Source of the DNA: Xestospongia bergquistia
Lineage: Eukaryota > Porifera > Demospongiae > Haplosclerida > Petrosiidae
Assembly: GCA_963965975.1 (NCBI GenBank)
Contig: OZ014411.1
Location: 12,912,501-12,976,500, forward strand
DNA length: 64,000 bases
Direction: 5' to 3'
Part shown: positions 1 to 14,166 of the stretch, in pieces
Layout of the letters: each line of letters starts with the position of its first letter
How positions within the stretch are numbered: the first letter of the stretch is position 1
The notes under the pieces: model-generated
Database searches by the model: none
The model's input: the letters and a program-made list of their open reading frames with translations, nothing else
What the model was told of the DNA's origin: nothing
Position numbers and translations under genes: made by a program

Positions 1-1
1 C

Positions 2-1010
2 GAAATATAGTATAAATTCTAAGTGTATTTAAATCCAATGAGTTCCTTTTTATTTACTCTATTGCTTTTCTTTTCATATATATGATGGTGTTATTACTTG
101 TAATTTGAACGTTTCCTTTACAATATAATAGTTGGTAAGTGTGATAAAATATAGTATAAATTCTAAGTGTATTTAAATCCAATATGTTCCTTTTTATTTA
201 CTCTATTGCTTTTATTTTCATATATATGATACTGTTGTTACTTGTGATCTGAACGTGTCTTTTACAATATAATAGTGTGTAAGTATGATGAAATATAGTA
301 TAAATTCTAAGTGTATTTAAATCCAATATGTTTCTTTTTATTTACTCTATTGGTTTTTTTTTTCATATATATGATACTGTTATTACTTGTGATCTGAACG
401 TGTCCTTTACAATATAATAGTTTGTAAGTGTGATGAAATATAGTATAAATTCTAAGTATATTTAAATCCAATGTCTTCCTTTTTTTGCTCTATTGCTTTT
501 TTAAATATATATGATATTGTTATTACTTGTGATCTGAACATGTCCTTTACAATATATATTAGTCGGTAATTGTGATGAAATATAGTATAAGTTCTAAGTG
601 TATTTAAATCCAATGTGTTCCTCTTTATTTACTCTATTGCTTTTCTTTTCATATATATGATACTGTTTTTACTTGCGATCTCAATGTCTCCTTTACAATA
701 TAATAGTCGGTAATTGTTATGAAATATAGTATAAATTATAAATGTATTTAAATCCAATGTATTCCTTTTTATTTACTCTTTTTTTCTTTTAATGTATTAT
801 GATGCGATGATTATTTGTGATCTGAATGTGTTTTTGCAATACAATAGATGGTAAGTTTGATGAAATATAGTATAAATTCTAAGTGTATTTCAATCCAATG
901 TTTTCATTTTATTTACTCTATTGTTTTTTTTCTTTCTGGTGTTATGATGCTGTGATAACTTGCGATCTGAATATGTCCTTTACAATAATTTATAATAGTT
1001 GGTAAGTGTG
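2..1010. repeat. Tandem array of about seven 143-bp AT-rich units
   Basis: A unit of roughly 143 bp recurs head to tail, with starts near 2, 146, 290, 435, 577, 720 and 862. Each unit opens with gaaatatagtataaattcta and closes with a segment resembling ataatagttggtaagtgtga. Copies differ by scattered substitutions and small indels; the later ones are the most divergent. The closing segment often contains GGTAAGT, which happens to match a 5' splice donor. No open reading frame runs through the array. It lies upstream of, or inside a 5' intron of, the ankyrin/Roc gene that follows. Confidence 0.95.
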
Positions 1011-1476
1011 GTCTTACATTTCTACACATGTTTTGTCATTATGGTAAAGAAAGTATTTGTTGTATTTGGTCTGTTTGAATTATGAATAAATATTAAATTT
1101 TGTTGGAAGCTTTGTTTTATAAATATGTGAGTTTGATTTCTTTGTAAGGTATTCTAGTTCATTCTCTACACTACTAAGAATATTTATTAGTAACTTTTGT
1201 TATTACTACACATTACTGTTAATTGTTAAAATTCTATTTATAATAGTTTGTCTATAAAAGTGTCTATTATGACGTAATGATTATGTTTGTATTGCAGAGT
1301 GTTATTTATATTAGTAACACTATTTCTAAGAATTGTTGAGAGTTGCTTTTTATCTTAGTTTGCAAAGTTACTAGCATAGTGATGTAATACATTATAACAT
1401 TGATAACATATATAATATACAACTGTTTTGATATGTTGTCTTGGTTGACATTAATGGTTTATTATAATATTTATAG

Positions 1477-4400
1477 GTGGGATCTACTCCAGTCATGTTA
1501 GCAGCAAAGAAGGGGCACAAGGATATTGTTTTGATTTTAACACAGAAAGGAGCCAATCTAGAAGTTGTTAACAAAGTAAGTATATATTTACATATAACAA
1601 GCAGTTAATAATAAAATGCAACTTCTTTTTCCTTAAAGACAGTTGTTAATTATGATAGTATTGTAATTGTTGTGATACTGTTCCAGTTGTATTATTTTCT
1701 TTAATGACATGATAAATTAGATGAATATTTGAAGAAGAACTCGATACAAAGGTCTGATCATAATATTAGGAAAATGTGTAATTGTTTTACTATGTGTGCA
1801 GTGATCAATTTTCCTACTTATTAGACACAAATTGATAATTATTGATTTACATTATTTTTTTAAAAGTAGTCTTTTCAGGTGCATACTAATACATCAGTGA
1901 AGATTGTGATGCAAAGTATGAAATGTTTGGCTTTGAAATGTCTTTAAAATTATCAATGAAATATTAGTGTAGCATACTTTTATATGCCTACTATTGGCTA
2001 TTAACTATAATTTTATAATTATATTTTTAATGGCATTTTAAGGTTGTGACAATGATCACAAAATGATTGCGTTTCCTTCTAAACCGAAATAGGCTTCTCT
2101 TGTGATTTTGCAGATACTGATCAATTATTTTTTCTTATAAATATTTTTCAATAACTATATTATTTATTCTTTTGTGGTGTTAATGTTTGTTATTACATTT
2201 ACAACAATATAGATATCTCAACATAGCAGCCAAACATTGGAATCTCAACTATATTTATGTTTCAATCTTCAATTGCTGCTATATTGAGATGCATCTTTGT
2301 ATTTATATCATAACTATTGGCCCTCAATTGTTTGACTATAGTATGTAGAGATATATTTATATTGCTATTCCTACTGTGGTCATGTTTGACATACTTCCTG
2401 ACACTATTCCAATATTTCATTAATATCAGTGTCCATATGTTTTTGTAGGAATTTTTATTCTGTCATTCATACTGTTGTCATATTTAGATTGTGCTACTAC
2501 CATGTCTACATTTCAGACTTATGTTTAATTTTTTATGTACTTGTACAATTGTAATCATTAATAAATAACAAGTACATAAGATGAAGTGTCATTGCCCAAG
2601 GCACAATTTGATAGTTTTCTACAACTTTCATTTAAATTCTTAATAAGGTATAAAATTTATACAACTAGAACGATTGTAGACATAACTAATGAGCTCATTA
2701 TCTATCAATAATGATCTCATTAATGTGCATTTATTATGACTTATTTTTATCATCACATCATTTTATGTTATAATAATTTTATGTTATTGAGGACTTATAT
2801 TATGGTAAATTATTGTTGTAATGTTTGTAAAATTTATTTTTAATTTTCATCAATAAATATCAGTAAATTAAATTTCATCTTTTTACTGCTGTCATATATT
2901 CATGTATGTCCTTTACTCTGATATAATTTTTATGTACTATTCATTAAATCACTAAATTTAATGATTGATATTATATTTTATAATAAGTTTCATATTATAC
3001 ATACATGTGTATTATGATTTGTTGGTATATAGGCTGGTGAAACTCTTCTCTATATATCATGTTATGAAGGTCATAATGAGATTGTTCAAGTCCTTTTAGA
3101 TGCTGGTATAAAAGTGAATTTTCCAGACAAGGTCAGTGTCATATTAGTATATAATGTAATTGTAGTTGTCTATAATGCTTAATACCAACTCACTATATAC
3201 ACATGACACATCAAGCAGATATACAGTAGTATTGAAAACAAGTTCACATAATATTTTTATAAACAGCTGTTGTAAAAGTTGTGCTATTACATTGAAATGA
3301 CAAAATACGTTTTAACAGCCATTACCAAATATAGTAGGAAATGTTTCATTGATACTTTATGAACCAATCGGAGATTGTTTTTGCAGCATTTGTTGGTTGT
3401 TTTAGAGATATAACAAAAACCTCACCATTTGTATCGTGCATATAATATAATGGCTATATGCAATGTCTTTAATATTTTTTATAATGATTTCAGTTCTTGA
3501 TTTCAACTCACCGACTAGTATTATCTCTAGTTTCTTAGAGTATGGTTTCCTTCATTCCTGAAATTTCTCTTTATAAGTCAAAATTCCTAGTTATTTTCCA
3601 AAAGAATTAAACTTTTCAAGGACATAACAGAAAACAGCAATATCTTTACATCTAAAACACAATCCTTTTCCAGCAGGAAATGCTTGAATGCCATGATTCT
3701 TGTATTCTTTTATGTTGATATCTTGTAGAAGACCACAGTTGAGTTAATTTTGAACAGAGCTATTAGTATGTTTTAAAAATTATTTTGTAAGCCATCTACA
3801 GCAGTCGTTTTTATAAAATAAGTCATAATTTGAGAATTTGAGAACATATACTAGTAGAAGATGGACAACTCATCATGATTGACTGTTGTACTCTCCCAAC
3901 TATTTCTAAAGTATGCGCTCAGGTATCTGGAATTAGTGGAATGGAACATTGGAATAGAATACTGTAATGACAACTCCATTAAAAGTAGAATGATTGCAAT
4001 GATTATTATAACCATATGATATCTACTTTAATATCATAAACAAACTTTAGTCAGAGTCTAGGCATGCTTTCAACATGAGATCCCTAAAAATTGAAGGACA
4101 CTGTGCTAATTTGGTAATTCATACTATCATGTAATATATCCACTGTATCCATGTAACATGATCATCTTTTAGTCACAATTAGTCCATCGTTAATTAATTT
4201 GTTACAAGATGACATTTGCTTCATATTTATTTTTTGCATCAGCAATGATTGGTCAGTGTAAGCAGATTGAATTACTTTGTTCTTTGTAACAAATTGCAAA
4301 AGGCCTTGATCAAAGCACTCTCACATAAATTCCTATTGCATATCATGTTACATGTTTCATACATGTCAGAAAAATATTAAGTATAAAATCAATTAAATGT

Positions 4401-7400
4401 GAAATCTCTTATGATATCCAAAATGAAATTCTTGGTGACATACATCTACCTAACCTGAAAGAAAAAAATATGACTCATTGAAACTCTGGATTGGAAGGAT
4501 GAGTTGTGTGAAGTCTTTGGGTTAATTAATACATCATCATCACCACTAGTTGCTAGCTTCTATGTCACTATTATGATTAAAACTAATGCAATAGTGCATT
4601 TTGACCCAGAATGCTTCCATTTGCCAGAGTTGTCTTTCTTTACATCATTGGATGGCTTAGCTTAGTAAACTTGATAAGAAACATAGAACTTGATTCCTCT
4701 CTAACAGGCCGAGATTGTGTACATGATTTCTATCCAATTTTGGATCTAGCAAGATCTGAAAAGTTGTTCTTTACTTATTTAGGAAGTGGCTTCTTATATA
4801 CCATTGTGTGAATTTTCATCTCTACAAAGTAGTAAATAAAAATGTTTGAAGTGTTACATCATAATATCAATATTACCATCACAAATTCACATTGCAAATA
4901 AGTGGGGCATGGAACAACAAACACTGAATATAATTAAACCAAATGCTGACATGAAAAAAATAAAACTTTTGCTTCCCAGAAGCAGCAACTTCAGCAATAA
5001 AATAATTATAATTTCAGTATAATATTGATAAAAGGAAAGGAAAGTTTCACAAATAATTATGATCCTAAAACATCTCTGACTAAACTGTTTACATCATAAA
5101 AGCATAGTGTCCTTCTATTGATCAAGGAAAGCAACTCTGGATAGTCATTGTTGAGTACCTGCATGACAACACGAGTACTTTTGTGATAGAAAAGTAACAT
5201 TTTTATGATATCTATATTTTATTTACTTTGATTCATGTCATGCTTTTCTCATATCATTTAGTATGGACGTACAGCACTTCATGCAGCTTATTGGACTAAA
5301 AATGATGTCATTATGAAGATGTTAGTTCATGCTAATGCCACCAATGTAGAAACTGTACTGGATGTAAGTCATGATGTTATAAGTTTGTACATATTTGTAT
5401 ATATGTTCTGCACTCATCTTACTCTATGTTTGTAGTTGTTGTTATTGTACATAATTTTATGATTTTAGCTTTGACAAGTACATAAACATGTAAATATATA
5501 TTGCAAATAAAACGAGTACAGTCAGATGTAGACATGATTATGAGTAGTCGTAAGAACATTTTGGCAAATTAATAGTTTTATTGTAACAAGGTGATTGTAA
5601 ACTCACTCCATATGTATGAGTGTTCTATTAGTATGTATATCTTACTATTTAGGAGAGTATATAATATGCACTGTGTTAGTATAAAAATTAAGACATTTTT
5701 ACCTTTACTATTTAGGACAATTTACTTTTGGAATCTTCAAGAGAAGGAGATGTGAAAGGCATTGGCGATGCCCTGTCAAGAGGAGCTAATGTTAACATTG
5801 GAAACAGTGTATGCTAACTTGTAATATGTACATAGTTATGAGTGATAATACAGATGCTATGATATAAAACAAGGCCAAAATTCTGTAAACCCGAGAGTTG
5901 TTTTCTTATTGTATTCTGTATGTGTAAATGCAGTACATTGCTGATGGATTATAATGTGTTTGTAACATAACACCATAGAATTATCACAGCTTTGTACTTG
6001 ATAAAGTGTGGTTTGCTTACACTTTTAACTGCTTAGTATCAGCAAATTTTATTTGTCCTTTTACATATGTATAGGATGGACAAACTGCTTTGTACATAAC
6101 ATCTGAGAAAGGCAATAATGAATGTGTTCAGCTTCTTCTTAAATTCAATGCTAATCCTGACATTGCTGACCATGTAAGTTGTAAATATCATTTCATTCTT
6201 TATTCACCAATGAAGATTGCTATATAACATATGCTATGTCCTAAAATGTTTAACCAGGTTACTTTAAGATTATCATATAAAGCAACTACACAATCATCTA
6301 ACTATCAATGGTTGATTGACACTTTTAACTTCTTGGTATTAATGTCACAATTTAAAATACTATTAGAGAAAACAAATTTCACTATTCACTTTGGTTTAAC
6401 ATCATGTTGAAATGTTTTTAATTACTTTTTTGTTATTGTGCATTCAAATGGTCTTAGCTATTTTGTCTATACAATGTTCAAATACATATTCAAAGTTATT
6501 TATGTTTATCTTAGTTTCCCACTGTTTATAAATTGAGTTATTTCATTTACAATGATTAATGATTTATTTGGCATTTTCATAGTCAATTTAGCCTGACCTT
6601 CTTCTTTCCTAGTGCAAAACAAGGGTCTACCAAAAGTCACTTGAGAACTACAGCCAATAACAATAATTAAAAGCAAAGAAACTGTAGATTCCTTGCAACT
6701 TTCCATTCAAAGCATATTGTCTATCTTAAAGGATTTTTTAAAAAAAACATACATACTGACTTGTAGTGCTGTAAAACAGTTTCAATTTTATAACAACCAC
6801 CAACAAACTTTCACCTTGTACAAACAAGATATCATTGAGCCTATTCAATATAGTGCTACTTTTTGTTAACCATCCTGCCTAGAATCTGGATAGTGAAATC
6901 TGATTGGTCAATTGAAATTTAATTTATTGTGATGTTTGTTGACTCTTGTTGCATATCAGCAAAAATGAAGGGTTCAGATAGATAGACTTATGTCATCATT
7001 GAATGTTAAGTTATTATACCCTGTCATTTAGGACTTATTACATACACAATGATTGATATAACAAATAATGATGTTAAAGTGTATTGATGTTGACTAAAGG
7101 ATCTTTAAAAGAAAGCTAAATCATAAGAATAAGTTGACATAATTTTCAAATCCTCATTCCTTCCCCTTCGAATGTTATTGAATTTCATCATCACTGTCGT
7201 TTGAATTTTCTTATTGTTTGTTTGCTACACAAATAACTATCTAGCTAAAACACATACCAACTATTATTGTTATGTATGAGGTAAATGTTAGTAAGAGAAT
7301 GGAATGATTCTAACAACATGGTTTGTTCTGAACTATCACTTACTAATAAATATTTTTTTAGGTTGGTAACACACCCCTTCATGCTGCCTGTAATGGTTGT

Positions 7401-10400
7401 CATGGTGATGTTGTGAAATCTCTTTTGTCATCAGGAAAGATCAACCCAATGGCTAAGAACAGGCATAATCAAACAGCCATGGAGCTTGTTTATCGTGACA
7501 CTAAAGATCGCTTCCATATTTTAAAGATGTTTGAGCCATTTGAGCAATGTCGAAAAGACTTCCCAGTGGAATCCTACAGCAAAGTCTTTTTCTGTGGTAA
7601 TGTTGGTGCAGGTAAAAGTTCACTTGCAGCAGTCATTATGGAACGAGCTAAGAAACCACCTAATTACAAGTTCCATACATCTGATCCTATTCCAGTAGAT
7701 CTACTTACTACTGGAATTAACGCACATACTTTTTCAAGTCATGAAGTGGGAAATATTGTCCTTTATGATCTTGCAGGCCATACGGAGTATTATAGCAGTC
7801 ATGCAGCAATTCTAGAAAATCTTATGCTAAGAACACCTGCTGTTTTTGCCATCCTTTCTAAGATGACCGACAATCTAGATGACATTAAAAGTGATTTGTA
7901 CTACTGGTTCAATTTTATAAAGAATGCCAGTCTTCAATTATCAAGGCCATCTCAAATACTTGTCATTGGAAGTCGACTCGATGAGATGAATGATGGTTAT
8001 GAGATAATATCCAAAGTAGTTGCTGATGTCGCTGCAAAAGCTGACCATTCACAAGAATATCGTGGGTTTCTACCTATGGAATGTCATCGTCCTGGAGGAA
8101 AAGGTGTTAAAGAGTTTGTTGCTATGCTTTCTTATAGCTGCAAAGTTGTACTTGATCGATCTGATAAAATTAGTTTCTATTGCCATGTTCAATTCTCCTT
8201 TTTGCAGTTGCTCCGAAATAAAGAGAAAATTGTAGCCATTAGCCTGATGGAGCTATGTGCTATATTACAAAAGCGTGAAGACCCTTCACTTCCTTCTGAA
8301 AGGTCAGTTTTATTGGAATTTTTAACCACTCTAAGTGACAAGGGTCTCATTTTATTCCTTAAAAATGAGGATGATGCTCAAAGTTGGGTAGTTATTGACA
8401 GAGCTACTCTTATCACTGAAGTCAATGGTGTTCTATTTGCTCCTAAGAAAATCAAACATGCCTATCATAATATTGCCAGTAATACTGGTATTGTGCCTAA
8501 GTCTATTCTGCAAAAATTATTTCCAGAGCACAATATTGACATGTTAATTGGGTTTCTTAGGAGTCTCCAGTTCTGTCATGTTTTAGAATCAAATACACTG
8601 AAAAAGTTTAAAACTAATATATCACCTTTGATTGATCTACCATCAGATGAGCTCTTATTTTTTCCATCTCTTATTTGTACTGAGCCCCCTAAATATATTA
8701 AAATGGAAAATGGGTTAGGATGGTGTCTCTGGTGTCCTGATCCTAACCAATTTCTTTCCACACGATTTCTTCACCTTCTTCTATTTATCCTTTCCTACAA
8801 TTTTTGTTTACCACGTCGTAATAGAGCCGGCAAAGTTGCTGATGTTGATCCTCGAATCCAATTGCTGGCTTGCCGTTGTCATATATGGACAACTGGCATT
8901 TATTGGGAAAATAATGAAGTTGAAGTTGTAGTTGATATAACTGAACACTATCGTTGTGTTACAGTAATTACATCAATGATTGACATCGTGAAAAGCCGCA
9001 ATATTTTTAATAATGTTATTAAGACGATATTAAAGTTGAGTGAGATGCATGCATTTAAATGTAATGAATACCTCATTGCTCCTAGTGATGTAGCAAAAGC
9101 TCGTAGTCTTCTTGTCCATGAACGCACACTTTTTCATATAAGCGATGTTGCTCGATCAGTACTTGCAAAATGTAAAGTTAGTGATGACAGTGACACCAAG
9201 AGGGTGAACATTGAACAAGTTGTAGGAGCTGATGATCCTTTTTTCCACATTGCTCCTTCAGTGACAAAAGCACTTTTCAATGAAGAGTTGCAAGAGAACC
9301 ACTGTCAACACATAGTGAACAGGTGCTCTTATTTCTTATCTGAACTCTTATCTTCAAGTCAAATATCAGTAAAGGAATGTTTTAGTCAACTCAGTGTGTT
9401 TGCTGGACGTAATCCTTTGGTAAGTATATATTAGTTTAAATATACATGTAAAGAAAACTATTTCTTTTTGTGATGCATCATACTTGCACCACATTTATTG
9501 TACTGTATCATACTTACATTACTGTGTACTGTATTATAATTTTTTTGTGTTTTAGGACCTTGCTTATCCTCCATTATCTGATGATGAAATAGAAACTATA
9601 ACTAAGCAACTCCTCTTAAAAGGTTAGTGTATAGTGTTAGTCACTCTTTACTATTGGTTATAACCAACTGTGAGAGCTGTATTGCAAATACAGTGTACTA
9701 TGTGATAAAGAACACAACAATTGTTATAGCATAGTGTATGTTGTATGTTTAATACAGTTCAATGCATGTTGAGCTATAACATGTATATCACTTGATACCA
9801 TAGAAATTCAAATTTATGTCACAATTCAGTATTAATCGATATAAGCACTATATCTGGATACAAATGTTACTTATTAAGTCTGCACACTTTGTCCAGTAGC
9901 TTGAACTTCTATGTTATCATGTCACCACTTGTATTATTAAATAATATGTAATATGTGGATCTGTCTATAATGTGAGATGACACACCTACCCTGATGAGTA
10001 TGAACATAAGAAACAATAGTTTCACTCTACAATGATATAGTTAATTTATCATACACAACCATTCATTAACTGGAAAAAACCACCATATTTTACTCTTGAA
10101 TATCTGACTATATAATCCTCTCATCATATGCCATTAAGTTGCAGTCAAATGATCCTCGTGGTTCATTACTTCTAGTTGACACAATGCTATGGATGGAGAG
10201 TTATTGGACTAGTGTGTTCACCATATGCTCATTTTTTGCGATCCATTGTCACAACAGCTATTGCCTTTTGTGCTGAACCTCTTGTTTATCATCCATCAGC
10301 TTTAAAATGTAATCCTGCATTTCTCTGTAACCTAGATCATCAGCCTCAACAAGATATGCTTTCTGTTCACCTAGCTCTCGTTGCTATTAACAGAAGAAAG

Positions 10401-11484
10401 GAGGAGAAAATGTATTGTACAATACACTGAAATTAACTAAGAGCTTTCAGCACTGGATGATAAGTTTTGGTAAATAAGCCAAGTTTCCTTTTGTAATATG
10501 TACATTTTGTTATTGTTATGTTATGTGTTATAATGATAAGGTATAAATAGATAATGAGCTGCTTTTCTACATACTTACTCAATGTATTTTTCTCCATATA
10601 TAGAGCATGAAATTAAATCTGTTTCTATAACCACCATGACAAAACTACCAAAATCAGGTGAGAACAAAGGAAAGTACTTTAAGATAATAATTAACTTTAA
10701 CACCTAAATGTACATGATACTAACATTCAAATAAAGCCTTTACTTTGATTCTACTTATTATAGATATTACTGGTGCTACTCCACTAGCAGAAGAGAATAT
10801 AATTGACGTTCCAACTGATACTGGTAAGTTTTAGTTTTAATATTAATTAATTTTGCTCTCTTATCAGCTAAAGTAGCAGTCATTATTCAGCAATGTGAAT
10901 CAATATTAAAGGAAGTAGAGATAAGTAAGAAAACAATCTATGATCTATGTTTTCTTAAGACAAAACTGTATTTATTGTCTTATGTTTAAATTTATAATAT
11001 GTGAATAGATAACTATTTCATGGATAATATTTTTTACCTTCTAGTAGACTAATTACAATGAATCAGTTTTCTACATAGATCATATGTAAATGAACTAAGA
11101 ATGACACTGCATTGTTTGTGTCTTTAAGTCATTTTAAATTAGTAATTCGATTATTAATTACTGTCTTCTCCTTTAAACATCATATATTATTTTATCATTA
11201 ATACAGAGGACAAACAACACCTTATTCGACTACTAAATCCTATTGCATATAAATGGAGACAGTTAGGAGAGGCCCTTGGGATCACATATGGTGATCTAGA
11301 GTCTATCTTTAACAAGCAATATAGAGATGCCAATAACCTATCTGAGGTTCTACAGTTGTGGTTTGATAAACAAACTTCTGAAGTTACCTGGAATAAACTT
11401 ATAACAGCTGCAGAATTGGCCCCCGTTAATGATTCCTCAGTGGCTAATAATATCCGTAAATTTCTTTCCAACAGAAGTAATTGA
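1477..11484 (+). CDS. Ankyrin repeat - Roc GTPase - COR - death domain protein (5' end missing)
   Basis: Ten exons join in frame: 1477-1575, 3033-3131, 5262-5363, 5716-5808, 6075-6173, 7362-9419, 9556-9622, 10604-10657, 10764-10823 and 11207-11484 (TGA). They give 1002 visible residues. The first five exons each hold one ankyrin-like repeat of 31-34 codons, separated by phase-0 introns. Exon 6 completes a further repeat and carries a Roc-type GTPase with P-loop GNVGAGKSS (about residues 243-251), switch-II-like DLAGHTEYY (about 300) and a GSRLDE segment in the G4 position. A COR-like region follows. The last exon encodes a death-domain-like helical module with the core LIRLLNPIAYKWRQLGEALG. 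The order ANK-Roc-COR-DD matches the C-terminal part of DAPK1-type proteins; no kinase is visible, but the 5' end lies beyond the window. A cytoplasmic signalling or death/immune role is inferred from the family only. The introns of 1.5-2.1 kb hold no exon I could support. Confidence 0.88.
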
Positions 11485-12839
11485 CATTATTTTATTACTA
11501 TAGTAATCTAAGATAATTTTATTAGCACTTGTACACTGAGATTAACAATTTTGTTTTCTACATTTAAAAAAAAATACTTAGTTGAGAAACTCTATTAATT
11601 ACCCTATTGACATCATTAATTTTATTTTCATTAATTTTATTGAAAGTTTTTAATGGACTTTGTTGAGATATTTATCATTTCTTCACACTTTGCATGATAA
11701 ATACGACAAGAAGAGTACAGAACTAGCCTCTGCTTGAATACATTGATGAAGAGTAAAATGTCAGTGCAACTCAGCAGAGTATATACCTGCCTCTTCATGA
11801 CAAAGTGTGTTACTGTGAAGCTCCACATGACAAAAAGAGTTGTAGTCCACAAATTATTATGTTATACTGGACATAATGATATATTCTGATATTGTTATAA
11901 ATCATTATAAATTATAGCAATGCTCTGTATATTCTAAGCACACATAATTCAAATTTAAATAAAATTAACCAAAAGAGCTAAAATGCTGAACCTTTGTCAG
12001 AGTATAATATAATAATTTCAAAAATTACAATGACTATTACTTTGTTATGAATAACTTATGATTTACTAAATAATCTATGATTTATTAAATAATCCATGAT
12101 TTATTAAATAGTAATAAGTATGTCAAATATTGTCCTCCAACATGCAGTCATGACTTTTGAACACATTAACGTTTCTTCAATTGCTTCCATCTTGTTCTCA
12201 TGAGTACCATTAGACAAGATGTTTATGAAGAAATATGGCTGTTGTGTTCATCAGAGCTTCCTTAAGGTCTACAATATGTTATGTAGCAAGTAATACTGTC
12301 TACAATATAGTATATATTGTATTGACAATGGAGAGTATAAATGTTACCATTGATGCATATAGTTATTTTTTAAATTATATAGACACTACCTCAAGTAGGT
12401 GGACTTCAAAAAGTATTTTGGAAGGGTTTTAAGAAAACCAAGAACTTATGCACATTTGAAAAGAAAGTAGCTACAATAAATGCAGGACTGATCAGGATCA
12501 GGGCTTTAACAGTAAATCATGGTCCCACTTTAAAAGGTAGTACATATCCTCATGTAGCTTAGTGATATACATAGTAATTATAGTGATCTGAGAGATGTCT
12601 TATTTGGGATGATCATTGTGGAGGTGGTGCATTAGTTTGCTGGTCATAAGAATGAGTTTCTCTAATAAGAGAGTCATAATGATCTTCTGATTGGGTGATT
12701 TGGGTTATCTTATGGGACCAATGGATTGTTGTTAGGTTGCATAGGCTTGTCAGTGTTGTCATTTTCTGGGTTGTTATTACTCTGCTGGTATTATTTAGCT
12801 TGTCAAACTGTATGATGAGGTGACAATGTGAAGATGATA
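11485..12839. other. Intergenic, no supported gene
   Basis: AT-rich sequence between the ankyrin/Roc gene and a retrotransposon remnant. A few short open frames occur on both strands, for example about 71 codons on the minus strand near 11637-11852. They have no recognisable motif or splice context. I see no RNA gene here. Confidence 0.5.
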
Positions 12840-13400
12840 CTGCTTGAATCCTGCATAAAACATCATTTATCTTCTAATTACTTTGAATGGTCCTTTCCAA
12901 GGTTTCTACAACTTTAGTGAGTGGCCCCTAGGTATACCAGGACAATATTGTCAATCTTATAATTAATTATCAATTGAGTATGGATTGCCATTGATTAGTT
13001 TGTGAGTCTTTTCATCATTGTCTTTCTTGTATTCCTAGTTATTCCCTCACTGCCTTATTCACTAGTAGAAATTTAAGAAAGATCAGGAAGGAAATCTAAC
13101 CTGATGTATTTTAGTCATGCAGCTTCTTGACCTAACATGAGACTGAAAGGTTCCATTTGTCTAGTTCTTCATTGAAAGTAGTATTAAACATACTTAATAG
13201 TGTCCTATTGAAATTATCTACCTGACCTGATGATGGGTGGTAAGACTAGTTCTTGTCTTTGATACTGAGCATTTGGCAGATTTCTGAGAAGAGAGTTGAT
13301 AAACTTGCAATAATAAGAATCAACTTCCAAGATCTCTGTAATGTTAATTGGTATGTGTCAGGGCTCGTATATTTGAGGATTAGCTTTTATGCCATGTTCT
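12840..13400 (-). mobile_element. Decayed Ty3/Gypsy-type integrase fragment
   Basis: Read on the minus strand in shifting frames, this stretch resembles the end of a Ty3/Gypsy integrase. One piece follows the usual pattern of Tyr-His-Pro, a Ser/Gly/Gln-Val stretch and Phe-Asn-Arg-Thr-Leu-Leu before a Met-rich helix. Further along, a Pro-Trp-Lys-Gly-Pro-Phe segment matches the C-terminal integrase domain. Stops and frame changes interrupt it repeatedly and I found no LTRs, so it is a dead fragment. The identification rests on these two motifs in the right order and spacing. Confidence 0.6.
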
Positions 13401-14102
13401 GAATTTATCCAAGATGGTGAAGACTCCTTTGTAATTGTGAGGATTTCCTTTTTTAAGTATAAGGTGAGTTATCTGTCCATCTATCTATCTCTCATCCATT
13501 CTTCAGTTGTTACAGATAGTTCTTTCTTTCTCTATGTTCTCTACGATTCCCGTCATTGTTGGATCATCTTGTTCTTCGTTGGATCGACTAGTCCCTCTCA
13601 TCACTGGATCTTTTATTTTATTTTTGTCATTTCTTATCTTTTCATTTTTTTCTTTTCCTTTTTATTCTCAATTTTTATTTTTTTTTAAAAAATTTTGTAA
13701 AGTTTTCACTACTTGATTTTTTCTTTCTTGTCCGTACTTCTTCTTTCCTCAGAATTCAACTTGGAAGATCTTACTGTGTTCTCAACTGTTCTCTGGTGTT
13801 CTTGACTTGTTCTTCTCTGATATTCTTGACTTGCTCTTCTCTGATGTTCCCTGATATTCTTGACTGTTCTTCTCTGATGTTCTTACTTCTTAGATGGTCT
13901 TGACTGTTCTTGTCTGGTGTTCTATTGACTGTTCTGATGTTCTCTAGATGTAAAAGATGAGTCGCTCTCCATGTCATTGGACTCTTTCCTGTCTTCCTTC
14001 TGGTCTTCTTCCTCTTCTTTTATTTTTTACTTTTATTTTATTTTGGGCTATCTAGCCTTATACATCATACACACACTCATACAATCTCTAAAAGTCATAT
14101 CT

Positions 14103-14166
14103 CCCCCCGCCACCTGGCGGACAAAAAAATATTTTTTAATATCCTAGGCCGCCAGGTAGCGGGGGA
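14103..14166. repeat. GC-rich inverted-repeat hairpin in element copy 1
   Basis: Two arms, beginning ccccccgccacctggcgg and ending ccgccaggtagcggggga, flank an A/T-rich loop. The arms are complementary over more than 20 bp with few mismatches. In this AT-rich neighbourhood it stands out, and the same hairpin recurs in the other copy at about 44014-44083. Confidence 0.85.

Noticed and set aside
1392-1574. Minus-strand open frame of 60 codons
   Set aside because: It is the antisense shadow of the first visible ankyrin exon, which has correct splice sites and repeat consensus on the plus strand.
4611-4811. Plus-strand 66-codon frame in an ankyrin-gene intron
   Set aside because: No domain, no plausible splice sites matching neighbouring phases, and inserting it would break the clean phase-0 ankyrin exon series. 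I also looked for a transposase on the minus strand of 3.8-5.0 kb and found no motif that held up.
8020-8235. Alternative-frame ORF in the Roc-COR exon
   Set aside because: Overlaps a 2-kb in-frame exon with clear GTPase motifs; it is a frame shadow.
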